Source of the DNA: Streptomyces davaonensis JCM 4913
Lineage (GTDB): Bacteria; Actinomycetota; Actinomycetes; Streptomycetales; Streptomycetaceae
DNA length: 64,000 nt
NCBI RefSeq assembly: GCF_000349325.1
Contig: NC_020504.1
Span: 1,178,001 to 1,242,000, forward strand
Reading direction: 5' to 3'
Shown here: piece after piece, positions 25,396-34,000 of the stretch
Layout of the letters: every line of letters starts with the position of its first letter
Numbering within the stretch: position 1 is the first letter of the stretch
Notes under the pieces: generated by a model
Told to the model about the DNA's origin: nothing
Database searches by the model: none
Seen by the model: only the letters and a program-made list of their open reading frames with translations
Translations under genes and position numbers: made by a program

Positions 25396-26094
25396 GGGCC
25401 GGGGCCGCGGGCACGAGGCCGCGCTCGCCTGCCCGAGCAGCACATGCATGCGCTCGGTGAGCTGCGCGACGTCGTCGGCCGGGCGGTGGAAAGGCAGTCG
25501 TACGTCGCCGTGGGCGCGGGCGCGTTCGATGCGCAGGGTCAGTCCGTGCCGGTCGACGGCGAGCGGCTGGACGCGGACGGCGCCGTGCAGGCTGTCGGGC
25601 TCGACGAGCCGGGTGAGCCGTTCGACCGCGTCCGGATGGCAGTCGGCGAGATGGGTGAGCAGCCGGGCCTCGGCCGTGACCAGCGGGTCGGGCCGGGCGG
25701 CGGCGAACTCGTCGAGGTCGACGACGACGGCACCGCTGGGCCTGCGCAGCACTACACGCGTGGCCTGGAAGGCGAGCTGACCCTCCTGCGCGGCGAACCA
25801 GCCGGCGAGCCAGAGCCGGGCCCGGATACGGTTGCGTACGGGGACGGGCGCGACGTCGGCGAACTCCAGCACGGCGGACGGCTCTCCGCGCGGCGCGCAG
25901 ATCGCGGCGGTGACCAGGGCGCTGTCCTCGGGCACCTGGAGCAGCACCCGGCCGTCGTCGGTCACGGAGTGCGTGCCGACGAACTCCTCCCGGCCGCCCT
26001 CCGCGGTCACCGCGCAGGACCATGCAGTGGCGAGCATCGACCGGGCCTGTTCCGCCGCGGCAGGTGTGGCCGTCCAGCTCTGGCTGTCACCCAT
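25363..26094 (-). CDS. Iron-regulated DUF2470 (HugZ C-terminal-like) protein
   Basis: 243 residues. The C-terminal half (about 135-225: HLADCHPDAVERL, VDRHGLTLRI, VRLPFHRPADD) is a DUF2470 domain, as in HugZ-type haem-degrading enzymes. The N-terminal half may be a diverged flavin-split-barrel (RIRARLWLAGWFAA, LAFQATRVVLRR). A 19-bp iron box directly upstream shows it is probably repressed by the DtxR/IdeR-like regulator (DmdR1) when iron is plentiful. Haem-iron use or siderophore-related redox chemistry are the likely roles. GGAGGTT lies before the ATG. Confidence 0.8.
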   Translation of the reverse strand: MGDSQSWTATPAAAEQARSMLATAWSCAVTAEGGREEFVGTHSVTDDGRVLLQVPEDSALVTAAICAPRGEPSAVLEFADVAPVPVRNRIRARLWLAGWFAAQEGQLAFQATRVVLRRPSGAVVVDLDEFAAARPDPLVTAEARLLTHLADCHPDAVERLTRLVEPDSLHGAVRVQPLAVDRHGLTLRIERARAHGDVRLPFHRPADDVAQLTERMHVLLGQASAASCPRPRPLQRQRADGDG

Positions 26095-26107
26095 TTCCCG
26101 AACCTCC

Positions 26108-26126
26108 TTAGGTAAGCCTTGCCTAA
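26108..26126 (-). promoter_or_regulatory. DtxR/IdeR-type iron box
   Basis: Read towards the gene the site is TTAGGCAAGGCTTACCTAA, a 19-bp palindromic match to the actinobacterial iron box consensus (TTAGGTTAGGCTNACCTAA) at all but two or three positions. It ends next to the ribosome site, 14 bp before the ATG of the DUF2470 gene. Confidence 0.88.
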
Positions 26127-26201
26127 CCTATCGAAGATCGAGGCGCACGCCAACCACGCCACGCGATCGTGCGCGGAGTCACGGGACGACTCGAGCGACG
26201 C

Positions 26202-26813
26202 TCAGGGTGCGATGACGCCCAACAAGGCACGCGCACACAGGTCCCGCACCTGGTCCCGGGTCAGCTCCGCCGAGCCTCTCAGCCACTCCAGGCAGACGGC
26301 CGTGGTGAACGCCAGCCACCCCCGCACGGCGAGCGGGACATCGGGTCGCGCCCGACAGACCGGGCCGAACTCCGGGTCCTCGGCCATCGCCGCGAGAATC
26401 TGCCTCTCCTGGGCGGCGATGGCCCGCCGGTAGACCTTGCGTACGGCCCGGTCGCCGGAGGCTTCGGCGCGATGGAAGGCGCGGAAGCCGTGGGCGTGCT
26501 CCTCGACGTAGGCCAGGTAGGTGTCGAGGTTGGCGGTGAGCTGTTCGCGCACCGGGACGCCGGGGACCGCGGCCGTCATCCGCAGCATGCGCGCGCTCTC
26601 GCGGTCCACCACGGCGGCGAAGAAGTCCCGCTTGGTCGGGAAGTAGTGGTAGAGCAGCCCGCGCGAGACACCGGCGATCTCGGCCACCTGCTCGATCCAC
26701 ACCTCGTCGTACGGACTCTCCGAGAAGAGTCGCGCCCCGACGGCCAGAAGCTGCTCCCTGCGCTCCTCGGTACTGAGCCGACGCCGGGTCCGCTCACCCT
26801 GGTTGGCACTCAT
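26202..26813 (-). CDS. TetR-family regulator of the adjacent P450
   Basis: 203 residues with a TetR HTH at about 15-62 (RREQLLAVGARLFSE, IEQVAEIAGVSRGLLYHYFPTKRDFF) and a C-terminal ligand domain of normal size. It is divergent from the CYP102-like P450 gene, with 121 bp between starts and a 12-bp motif present in both orientations in that gap. Repression of the P450, relieved by a fatty-acid-like or xenobiotic ligand, is the simplest model; this is inference from position and from the Bacillus CYP102/Bm3R1 and FatR precedents. Confidence 0.88.
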   Translation of the reverse strand: MSANQGERTRRRLSTEERREQLLAVGARLFSESPYDEVWIEQVAEIAGVSRGLLYHYFPTKRDFFAAVVDRESARMLRMTAAVPGVPVREQLTANLDTYLAYVEEHAHGFRAFHRAEASGDRAVRKVYRRAIAAQERQILAAMAEDPEFGPVCRARPDVPLAVRGWLAFTTAVCLEWLRGSAELTRDQVRDLCARALLGVIAP

Positions 26814-26826
26814 GTCCGCACCTTAC

Positions 26827-26884
26827 TTGACGTCGGTTCAACAACCGGACCAGACTGAGGCCGCGCTATTGAACTGACGTACAA
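26827..26884. promoter_or_regulatory. Paired TetR-like half sites between tetR and P450
   Basis: TTGAACCGACGT (reverse strand of 26830-26841) recurs as TTGAACTGACGT at 26869-26880, 11 of 12 bases the same, in inverted orientation. The first copy lies just upstream of tetR, the second upstream of the P450, so one regulator could control both. Confidence 0.5.
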
Positions 26885-26934
26885 CACGCGTCGCTGCCTT
26901 CTCAAGGTGCCGCAGGATCAAGGGAGATCGCGTC

Positions 26935-28434
26935 ATGGCGGAGACGACGAACGGGTCCGCGCTGTCGTCCGAGCCGCCGTCCGCGCTGCCCAAGGGGTTC
27001 CGCAGTGCCGAGCAGGGCTGGCCCGAGCTGCACCGCATACCGCACCCGCCCCGCCGGCTCCCGCTGCTCGGCGATGTGCTGGGCGCGAGCAGGACCAAAC
27101 CGCTCCAGGACTCCGTACGCCACGCCCGCCGACTGGGCCCGATCTTCCGGCGCAAGGCGTTCAACAAGGAGTTCGTGTTCGTCTGGGGCGGGGCGCTCAG
27201 CGCCGATCTCGCGGACGAGACACGGTTCGCCAAGCATGTCGGCCTCGGGATCGCCAATCTGCGGCCGGTCGTGGGGGACGCGCTGTTCACGGCGTACAAC
27301 CACGAGCCCAACTGGCAGCTCGCGCACGACGTCCTGGCGCCCGGGTTCAGCCGGGAGGCCATGGAGGGCTACCACGGCATGATGCTGGACGTGGCCGGAC
27401 GGCTGACGGACCACTGGGACCGGGCGGCCATGGCCGGGCGGACGGTGGACGTGCCCGGCGACATGACCAAGCTGACCCTGGAGACCATCGCGCGCACCGG
27501 GTTCGGACACGACTTCGGCTCCTTCGAGCGGTCCCGGCCGCATCCCTTCGTGACGGCGATGGTGGGCACGCTGGCCCACGCCCAGCGGCTGAACACGGTC
27601 CCCGCGGCGTTCCTGCTGCGCGCGTCCGCGCGGCGCAACGAGGCGGACATCGCCTACCTCAACCGCACGGTCGACGACCTGGTCCGGGAGCGCCGCCGAG
27701 GTTCTGGCGGAACAGGCGACCTGCTGGACCGGATGCTGCAAACGGCCCACCCGGAGACCGGGGAGCGACTGTCGCCCGAGAACGTCCGCCGCCAGGTCAT
27801 CACCTTCCTGGTGGCGGGGCACGAGACGACGTCCGGCGCGCTGTCCTTCGCCCTGTACTACCTCGCCCGGCACCCGGACGTCGCCGCCCGCGCCCGGGCC
27901 GAGGTGGACCGCGTATGGGGCGACGCGGAACTGCCCGCCTACGACCAGGTGGCCAAGCTGCGCTACGTACGCCGGGTCCTGGACGAATCGCTCCGCCTGT
28001 GGCCGACCGCGCCCGCCTTCGCCCGGGAGGCTCGCGAGGACACGGTGCTGGCCGGGGAGCACCCGATGCGGCGGGGCGCCTGGGCCCTGGTGCTCACTCC
28101 GATGCTCCACCGCGACCCCGAGGTCTGGGGCGCGGACGCCGAGCGGTTCGACCCCGACCGTTTCGACCCGAAGGCGGTACGGTCCCGTCCCCCGCACACC
28201 TTCAAGCCTTTCGGCACCGGGGCGCGCGCCTGCATCGGCCGCCAATTCGCCCTGCACGAGGCCACCTTGATCCTCGGTCTCCTCCTACGCCGCTACGCCC
28301 TCCGCCCGGACCCGGACTACCGCCTGCGGGTGACGGAACGCCTGACCCTGATGCCGGACGGCCTGCGCCTGGGCGTGGACCGCCGCACCGAAGCGATCAG
28401 CGACGACCTCCGAGCGGCCGCCGCCCCGTCCTGA
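26935..28434 (+). CDS. Free-standing CYP102-family cytochrome P450 (P450 BM3 haem-domain homologue)
   Basis: 499 residues. P450 motifs are intact: I-helix AGHETTSG from residue 294, ExxR as ESLR (Glu351, Arg354), and the haem loop FGTGARACIGRQFALHEA with Cys433. Long stretches parallel the BM3 haem domain (IPHPPRRLPLLGDV, FSREAMEGYHGMMLD, DMTKLTLETIARTGF, LWPTAPAF), so it should hydroxylate fatty acids or similar substrates. Unlike BM3 there is no fused reductase: the gene ends about 40 residues after the last haem-domain motifs, as for CYP102B1 of S. coelicolor. An external redox partner is needed. AAGGGAG precedes the ATG. Confidence 0.92.
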   Translation: MAETTNGSALSSEPPSALPKGFRSAEQGWPELHRIPHPPRRLPLLGDVLGASRTKPLQDSVRHARRLGPIFRRKAFNKEFVFVWGGALSADLADETRFAKHVGLGIANLRPVVGDALFTAYNHEPNWQLAHDVLAPGFSREAMEGYHGMMLDVAGRLTDHWDRAAMAGRTVDVPGDMTKLTLETIARTGFGHDFGSFERSRPHPFVTAMVGTLAHAQRLNTVPAAFLLRASARRNEADIAYLNRTVDDLVRERRRGSGGTGDLLDRMLQTAHPETGERLSPENVRRQVITFLVAGHETTSGALSFALYYLARHPDVAARARAEVDRVWGDAELPAYDQVAKLRYVRRVLDESLRLWPTAPAFAREAREDTVLAGEHPMRRGAWALVLTPMLHRDPEVWGADAERFDPDRFDPKAVRSRPPHTFKPFGTGARACIGRQFALHEATLILGLLLRRYALRPDPDYRLRVTERLTLMPDGLRLGVDRRTEAISDDLRAAAAPS

Positions 28435-29262
28435 TCAGGCGGACGCCCAATGGGCCGGCCGCGTCAGTGACCCCGGCAGCTTGGTGCCCGCGTTGCCCCT
28501 GGCCGCGTTCAGCTGGGGCTGGGTGACGAAGAGAGCGTCGGTCAGGTCGGCGTCGGTCAGATCGGTGTCGCGAAGGTCCGCGCCGAGGAGATCGGCGCCC
28601 CGCAGATCCGCGCCGGTCAGGTCGGCGGCGATGAGGTAGGCACCGCGAAGACTGACGCCCCGCAGGTCGGCGCCCTTCAGCCGGGCGCCCATGAGGTCGG
28701 CGCCCCGCCGGTCCTTCCTACGTCCGCGCAGGCCCGCCCGCGTCAGCTCACTGGCCCGCAGCAGCAACTCCCCCACCTCCTGGCGGTGCGCCCCCACCTC
28801 CAGCCGGGCCAGCTCCTCGGCAGTGCCCCCGGCCAACTCCTCGGTCCGGTCGAGCAGCCGCCGCAGATCGGCGTGGACGGGCCGGGCGGCGGGCAGCGTC
28901 AGGGCCTCGGTGAGATACCAGAGCAGCTCATGCAGCTGGCGCACGACCGGGAACACGTCGAACATCCGCCGCGCTTCCTGCGCGGGCCCGGCCCGCCAGT
29001 CCCGCCCACCAAACGTGACCTGCGAGACCCGCTGCCCGGCGCCGAAGCAGTCGTAGACCGTGCAGCCGGTGAACCCCTCCTGCCGCAGCCGCGCGTGAAT
29101 ACCGCAGCGGTGGTCGTCCTGGAGATTGCGACAGGGCGTCCCGGCCCGCTTGTCGACCGGGAAATCCGCGGACGCTGCAAAGGGCAGGGCGACACAGCAC
29201 AACCCGAAACAGTTCGCGCAGTCACCGCGCAGGCCGGCCGGCTCGAGGGAGAGATCTCGCAT
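28435..29262 (-). CDS. CxxCxxxCC metal-chelating domain fused to pentapeptide repeats
   Basis: 275 residues. The N-terminal part has CANCFGLCC (from Cys15) and further Cys at TPCRNL, HRCGIH, TGCTVYDC, a spacing like the YkgJ-type putative zinc- or iron-chelating domain. A helical middle (about 95-175) leads to about 12 pentapeptide units (185-245, such as GADLM, GARLK, GADLR, GADLL, DADLT) that should form a right-handed beta-helix. Pentapeptide proteins can mimic DNA or protect gyrase, but this fusion has no known role. Its stop codon abuts the P450 stop head to head. Confidence 0.8.
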   Translation of the reverse strand: MRDLSLEPAGLRGDCANCFGLCCVALPFAASADFPVDKRAGTPCRNLQDDHRCGIHARLRQEGFTGCTVYDCFGAGQRVSQVTFGGRDWRAGPAQEARRMFDVFPVVRQLHELLWYLTEALTLPAARPVHADLRRLLDRTEELAGGTAEELARLEVGAHRQEVGELLLRASELTRAGLRGRRKDRRGADLMGARLKGADLRGVSLRGAYLIAADLTGADLRGADLLGADLRDTDLTDADLTDALFVTQPQLNAARGNAGTKLPGSLTRPAHWASA

Positions 29263-29292
29263 ACCGACCAGCCTACGGGCGCCCGCGCCTCC

Positions 29293-30189
29293 TCATCCGT
29301 CCAGGTCAGGCAGGTCCAGTCGGGCCAGCCTCGCGGGGTCGGCCAGGATGTACATGGCGGTGATACGGCCGTCGGCGATGGTGAGGCCGGTGATGGACAT
29401 CAGGTTGCCGTCGGGGGCGTTGAGCATGCCCAGCTCGCCGTTGATCAGCGCGAAGCGCGCGTACTGCGCGAACTCGCGGAACAGCATGGCCTGTTCGGCC
29501 ACCGCTCGCGCCCCGCGCACCAGCTTCGACGCCGCCGCGCCGCCGACCAGCGGGCCGGAGTCGGCCCGTAGCACGATCTCGGGGTCGAGGAGTTCCAGCA
29601 GGGCGTCGAAGTCGCCGGCCCGGCAGGCCGCCATGAACGCGTCGAGGACCTTGCGCTGCCGTCCGAGGTCGGGCTCGGTGGACGGGGTGGCGCCCTTGAC
29701 CCGGCGCCGGGCCCGGCTGGCGAGTTGACGGGTGGCGGCAGGGCTGCGCTCCACGATCCGCGCGATGTCGTCGAAGGGCACGGCGAACATGTCGTGCAGG
29801 ACGAACGCCAGCCGCTCGGCGGGCTCCAGGGTCTCCAGCACCACCAGCAGGGCGAGCCCGACCTCGTCGGCCCGGAGCACCTCCTGTTCCGGGTCGACCC
29901 GCGACAGCGGCCGGATCACGGGGTCGGGGACGAAGGTGTCGTCGAGGGGGTCCTCGCGGCGTGTGGTGCGCGAGCGCAGCAGGTCCAGGCAGATCCGGCC
30001 CACCACCGTGGTCAGCCAGCCGCCGAGGTTGCGGATCTCCTCGGCGTCGCTGCGGCTCAGCCTCAGCCAGGTCTCCTGCACCGCGTCCTCCGCCTCGGCG
30101 AGCGAGCCGAGCATGCGGTAGGCGACCGCGTTCAGACGATCGCGGTGCTCCTCGAACTGCGCGGCCAGTATCGGTCCCGCGCCCGTCAC
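29293..30189 (-). CDS. ECF sigma factor with C-terminal SnoaL-like domain (SigJ type)
   Basis: 298 residues. Sigma region 2 is RLNAVAYRMLGSLAEAEDAVQETWLRL (about 18-45) and region 4 LEPAERLAFVLHDMFAVPFDDIARIVERSP with a following basic helix (about 115-165). The C-terminal 110 residues are a SnoaL_2-like domain, the hallmark of the SigJ/ECF41-like group in which this domain modulates activity in place of a separate anti-sigma factor. The usual carboxymuconolactone-decarboxylase-like partner is absent. It overlaps the upstream PIG-L gene by a GTGA, so both are expressed together. Confidence 0.87.
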   Translation of the reverse strand: MTGAGPILAAQFEEHRDRLNAVAYRMLGSLAEAEDAVQETWLRLSRSDAEEIRNLGGWLTTVVGRICLDLLRSRTTRREDPLDDTFVPDPVIRPLSRVDPEQEVLRADEVGLALLVVLETLEPAERLAFVLHDMFAVPFDDIARIVERSPAATRQLASRARRRVKGATPSTEPDLGRQRKVLDAFMAACRAGDFDALLELLDPEIVLRADSGPLVGGAAASKLVRGARAVAEQAMLFREFAQYARFALINGELGMLNAPDGNLMSITGLTIADGRITAMYILADPARLARLDLPDLDG

Positions 30190-30929
30190 CGCCCGAACAC
30201 CTCGAACGCCACCGCGGGCCGCCCTCCGAACCGCTCCCCGGTCGCCGTGGTGGTTCGGGTCAGGAAGTCGCGCGCGTACGTCTCCGGGGCCTCCTCCGTC
30301 AACGCCTCGATGTAGGTGCGGTGTTCGAGCAGTGAGCGCACCGCGCGGTCCAGACCGGCCGTGGCGTCCACGGCGTGCGTGGGACGGCTCGATCCGGCGA
30401 TGGCGACCCAGCGGACGCCGTTCCAGGACTCAAGGCCCTGCTCGGTCAGCTCGGGGAAGATCCACCGGTTCCCGGCGTCGGCGGCCGCGTCCAGGGTGGC
30501 GCGTCCCACGGCCACATGGTCGGGGGTGTTCCAGGCGACCCCGCCCCAGGTGTCCCGGTGGTTGAGGGTGATGACCAGCTCGGGCCGGTGCCGCCGGATC
30601 GCCGCCGCGATGTCCCGGCGCAGGGCGGTGCCGTACTCGATCACACCGTCCTTGTGATCGAGGAACTCCACGACCGACACCCCGACCACCGCGGCGCTGG
30701 CCCGCTGTTCCCGCTCCCGCAGCGCGGCGCACCGCTCGGGGTCCAGGGTGTCGATGCCGGCCTCGCCCCGAGTGGCCAGGACATAGGCGATCTCCCGGCC
30801 CTGGTCGGTCCACGCGGCGACGGCCGCCGAGCAGCCGTACTCCAGATCGTCCGGGTGGGCCACCACGGCGAGGGCGCGTCGCCAGTCCTCGGGCATGGGT
30901 CGCAGCTGCGTGATCAACGGATCGGTCAT
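30186..30929 (-). CDS. PIG-L (LmbE-like) deacetylase
   Basis: 247 residues. The zinc motif AHPDDLEYG at about 24-32, the HKDG turn and the late NTPDH motif mark an N-acetylglucosaminyl deacetylase of the PIG-L family, which includes MshB and Mca of mycothiol metabolism and several antibiotic-pathway enzymes. The substrate here cannot be told from sequence. Its stop overlaps the start of the ECF sigma factor gene, an unusual pairing that ties the enzyme to that sigma factor's expression. It is divergent from the STAND NTPase gene. Confidence 0.87.
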   Translation of the reverse strand: MTDPLITQLRPMPEDWRRALAVVAHPDDLEYGCSAAVAAWTDQGREIAYVLATRGEAGIDTLDPERCAALREREQRASAAVVGVSVVEFLDHKDGVIEYGTALRRDIAAAIRRHRPELVITLNHRDTWGGVAWNTPDHVAVGRATLDAAADAGNRWIFPELTEQGLESWNGVRWVAIAGSSRPTHAVDATAGLDRAVRSLLEHRTYIEALTEEAPETYARDFLTRTTTATGERFGGRPAVAFEVFGR

Positions 30930-31053
30930 GTCGGCAGATTAGCCGCGGCCACGTCCCGATCGCCCACGCCACGGCCGTAGTTGTCGCCGTTACCCACCCG
31001 CGGCCCGGGGTGTGCGGCGATACTGGCGGGAAGCGCCGGATCCGAGGGGAGCC

Positions 31054-34000
31054 ATGGCGGGGTCGGGACGTCGGGGAAGCTCGCGCGGTGAGCTGATACG
31101 GCAGCGCGCGCAGGCGCAGTTCGTCGGGCGCCGGGCGCAGCTCGCGCTGTTCGCGGAGAACCTGGAGAAGGACCCGGCGGCGGACGACGATCCGGCGGAG
31201 TTCCTCTTCCATGTGCGCGGGCTCGGCGGGGTGGGCAAGTCGACGCTGCTGCGCCAGTGGCAGGAGACGGCCCGCCGGGCGGGCGCGGTGACCGCGGCGG
31301 TGGACGAGACCGACGTCCACGGCGTCGCGCAGGCGCTGCTGGAGCTGGCCCGCCAACTGGCCGAACAGGACGGTCCGCTCAAGGACTTCGACCGGGCCGC
31401 GGAGCAGTACCGGCGGGAGCAGGAGACGGCCACGGGGCCGCTTCCCGCGGACGGCCCGGCCGACGCCGAGACCTCCATGTCGAGCCGACTGGTGACCCAG
31501 GCGGCGCTCGGGGCCGCCTCGCTCATCCCGGGGGCCGGGGTGGTGACGGCGATGACGAACCCGGACGCCGCGGCACAGGGTCTCGACCGGCTGCGGGCGG
31601 GCGCACGAGGGCGGGGCCGCAAGGGCCGTACCGGCGACACGGCCGAGCTGTGCCAGTCCTTCGTCACCGAACTGGGCCGACTGTGCGAGCGGCACAAGTG
31701 GGTGGTGCTGTTCCTGGACACCTGGGAACTGACGGGCCGCTATCTGGGCGGCTGGCTCAGGGATCTGCTGGCGGACGTGTTCGGGCCGCTGCCGCAGAAC
31801 GTGCTGGTGGTGCTGGCGGGGCGGGACGAACTCGCCGAGCGGGACTGGGCGTTGCTGCGGACGCAGGTCGCGGAGGTGCCGCTGGAGGTGTTCACCGAGG
31901 CGGAGACGCGGACGCTGCTCGCCGCGCGGGGTGTCACGGAGCCGGACGTCGTGGACGCGGTGCTCCAGCTGTCCATGGGGCTGCCGCTGCTGGTGCAGCT
32001 CCTGGCACGCACCCGGCCCGAGAGCGCCGAGGAGCTCTCGGACGGCGACGAGGTGGACCGGGCGGTCGAACGGTTCGTGCAGTGGGTGCAGGATCCGCGG
32101 CGGCGCGAGACGGTCCTGGCCTGCGCACTGGTGCCGCACCTGAACGAGGACGTCTTCGCCGCCGCCGTACCGGAGGAGTCGCGGGACCTGTGGGAGTGGC
32201 TGTGCCGACAGCCGTTCGTCAGCGGCCGGGGCGACTTCAAGCAGTACCACGCGGTGGTACGGGCGAGCATCGTGCGCCAGCGCCGCATCCGCTCCCCGCA
32301 GAGCTGGACCACGGCACACCTGAGGCTCGCCGAGACCCATGCCGGCTGGCGGACCGAGGCGGAGCGGGAGCTGCCCGAGCTGAAGCGCTGGGGCGACCCA
32401 GCCTGGCGTCGCCTGCGCATGGACGAGACCTATCACCTGCTGTGTGCCCGTCCCGCCCGGCATCTGACGACCGCGCTGGAGGACACGGTCCAGGCCACGG
32501 CTCAGGGCGCGGCCGTGCTGCGGCAGTGGACCGACTCCCTGGGCCAGGCGGCCCGCGACAGCGCCGACCCCGCGCTCCTGGCCTGGGCGGAGCGCTTACA
32601 GCTCTGCTTCTCGGCCGACGAGCCCGAGATCGCCCACTTCACCGCGCTGCTCGCGCACGGCGCCCTGGGCACACTGCCGCGGGCCTGTGCGCACAACTAC
32701 CGCGGCTGGTACCTCTACCGCGCGGGCCGGGACGAGGAGGGCATGGCCGATCTGGAGCGGGCCGTCGCCCTCGCCCCGGACGACGCGCGCGCCCGCGCGG
32801 ACCGCGGCGGCGGCCATCTGCGGGCGGGCCGCCGCGACGAGGCGGTCGCCGACTTCACCGCCGCCCTCGAACTGGACCCCGACCGGGCGTCGGTCCTCGC
32901 CCAGCGCGCGGAGGCTCACCGGCAGTCGCGCCGCTACGACGACGCCGTCGCCGACTTCACCGCCGCCCTCGACCGTCATCACGATCGCGTCTACGTCCTC
33001 AGCAGCCGAGGCCAGGCGCACCGCCAGGCGGGGCGCTACGACGACGCCGTCACCGATCTCACCGCCGCCCTCGACCTCAGGCCCGAGTACGCCTGGGCGC
33101 TCGCGCAGCGGGGAGAGGCGCACCGCGAGGCCGAGCGCTACGACGAGGCCGTCACCGACTTCACCGCGGCCCTCGGCCACGACCCCGACTTCGCCTGGGC
33201 CTTGAGTTCACGCGGAGCGGCGCACCGCCAGGCCGGCCGGCACGATGAGGCCATCGCCGACCAGACCGCCGCGCTGCGTCTCGACTCCGCCTATTTCTGG
33301 GCGCTCGCGGAGCGCGGCGAGGTGCACCGCGAGGCCGGCCGCTACGACGAGGCCGTCGCCGACCTCACGGCCGCACTCGCCCTCAGTCCCCGCTATGCCT
33401 GGGCGCTCGGATCCCGCGGCCAGGCCCATCACGGGGCCGGCCGCTACGACGAAGCCGTCGCCGACCTCACGGCCGCACTCGAACTCGACGCGACGCTCGA
33501 CTGGGCCCGGTCGCACCGGGTTGAGGCCCACTACCTGGCCGGCCGCTCCCAGGAGGCCTTGGAAGACCTCTCGACGGTGATGGAACTCCAGCCCTCCTCT
33601 CCCTGGCCGTTGGCCGTGCGTGGATTCATGCACCGGATGAACGGCGACTACGCCCAGGCCGCGGCGGACTACGCGAGTGCGCTGGAGCGCGCTCCCGACG
33701 ACCGCGCCCGGTTGTGGGTCGTCCGGGACCGGGGCGAGTTCCACCGGCAGACGGGCCGACTGGCGCAGGCCGTGGAGGACTTCACCACCTGCCTGGATCT
33801 CAACCCGGACGACGTCTGGTCCCGGAAGCTTCGCGGAATCTCCCATAGGCAGGCGGGCCGCTCCACCGAGGCGCGCGAGGACCTGACGCAAGCCCTCGCG
33901 GCGAGCCCCGGTTCCCCGGACGTCACCTTCGAGAAGCTCATGCTGGACACGGTGACCTCCGGGCCCGCGGAATGCCTGGACCAGTGGACGAGACTGCTCA

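Noticed and set aside
26935..28434. A full P450-reductase fusion like BM3
   Set aside because: The frame ends after the haem domain and the next gene is convergent and unrelated.
32683..33915. Regular 102-bp repeats that could suggest a CRISPR or satellite array
   Set aside because: They are in frame, encode TPR units and have no unique spacers.
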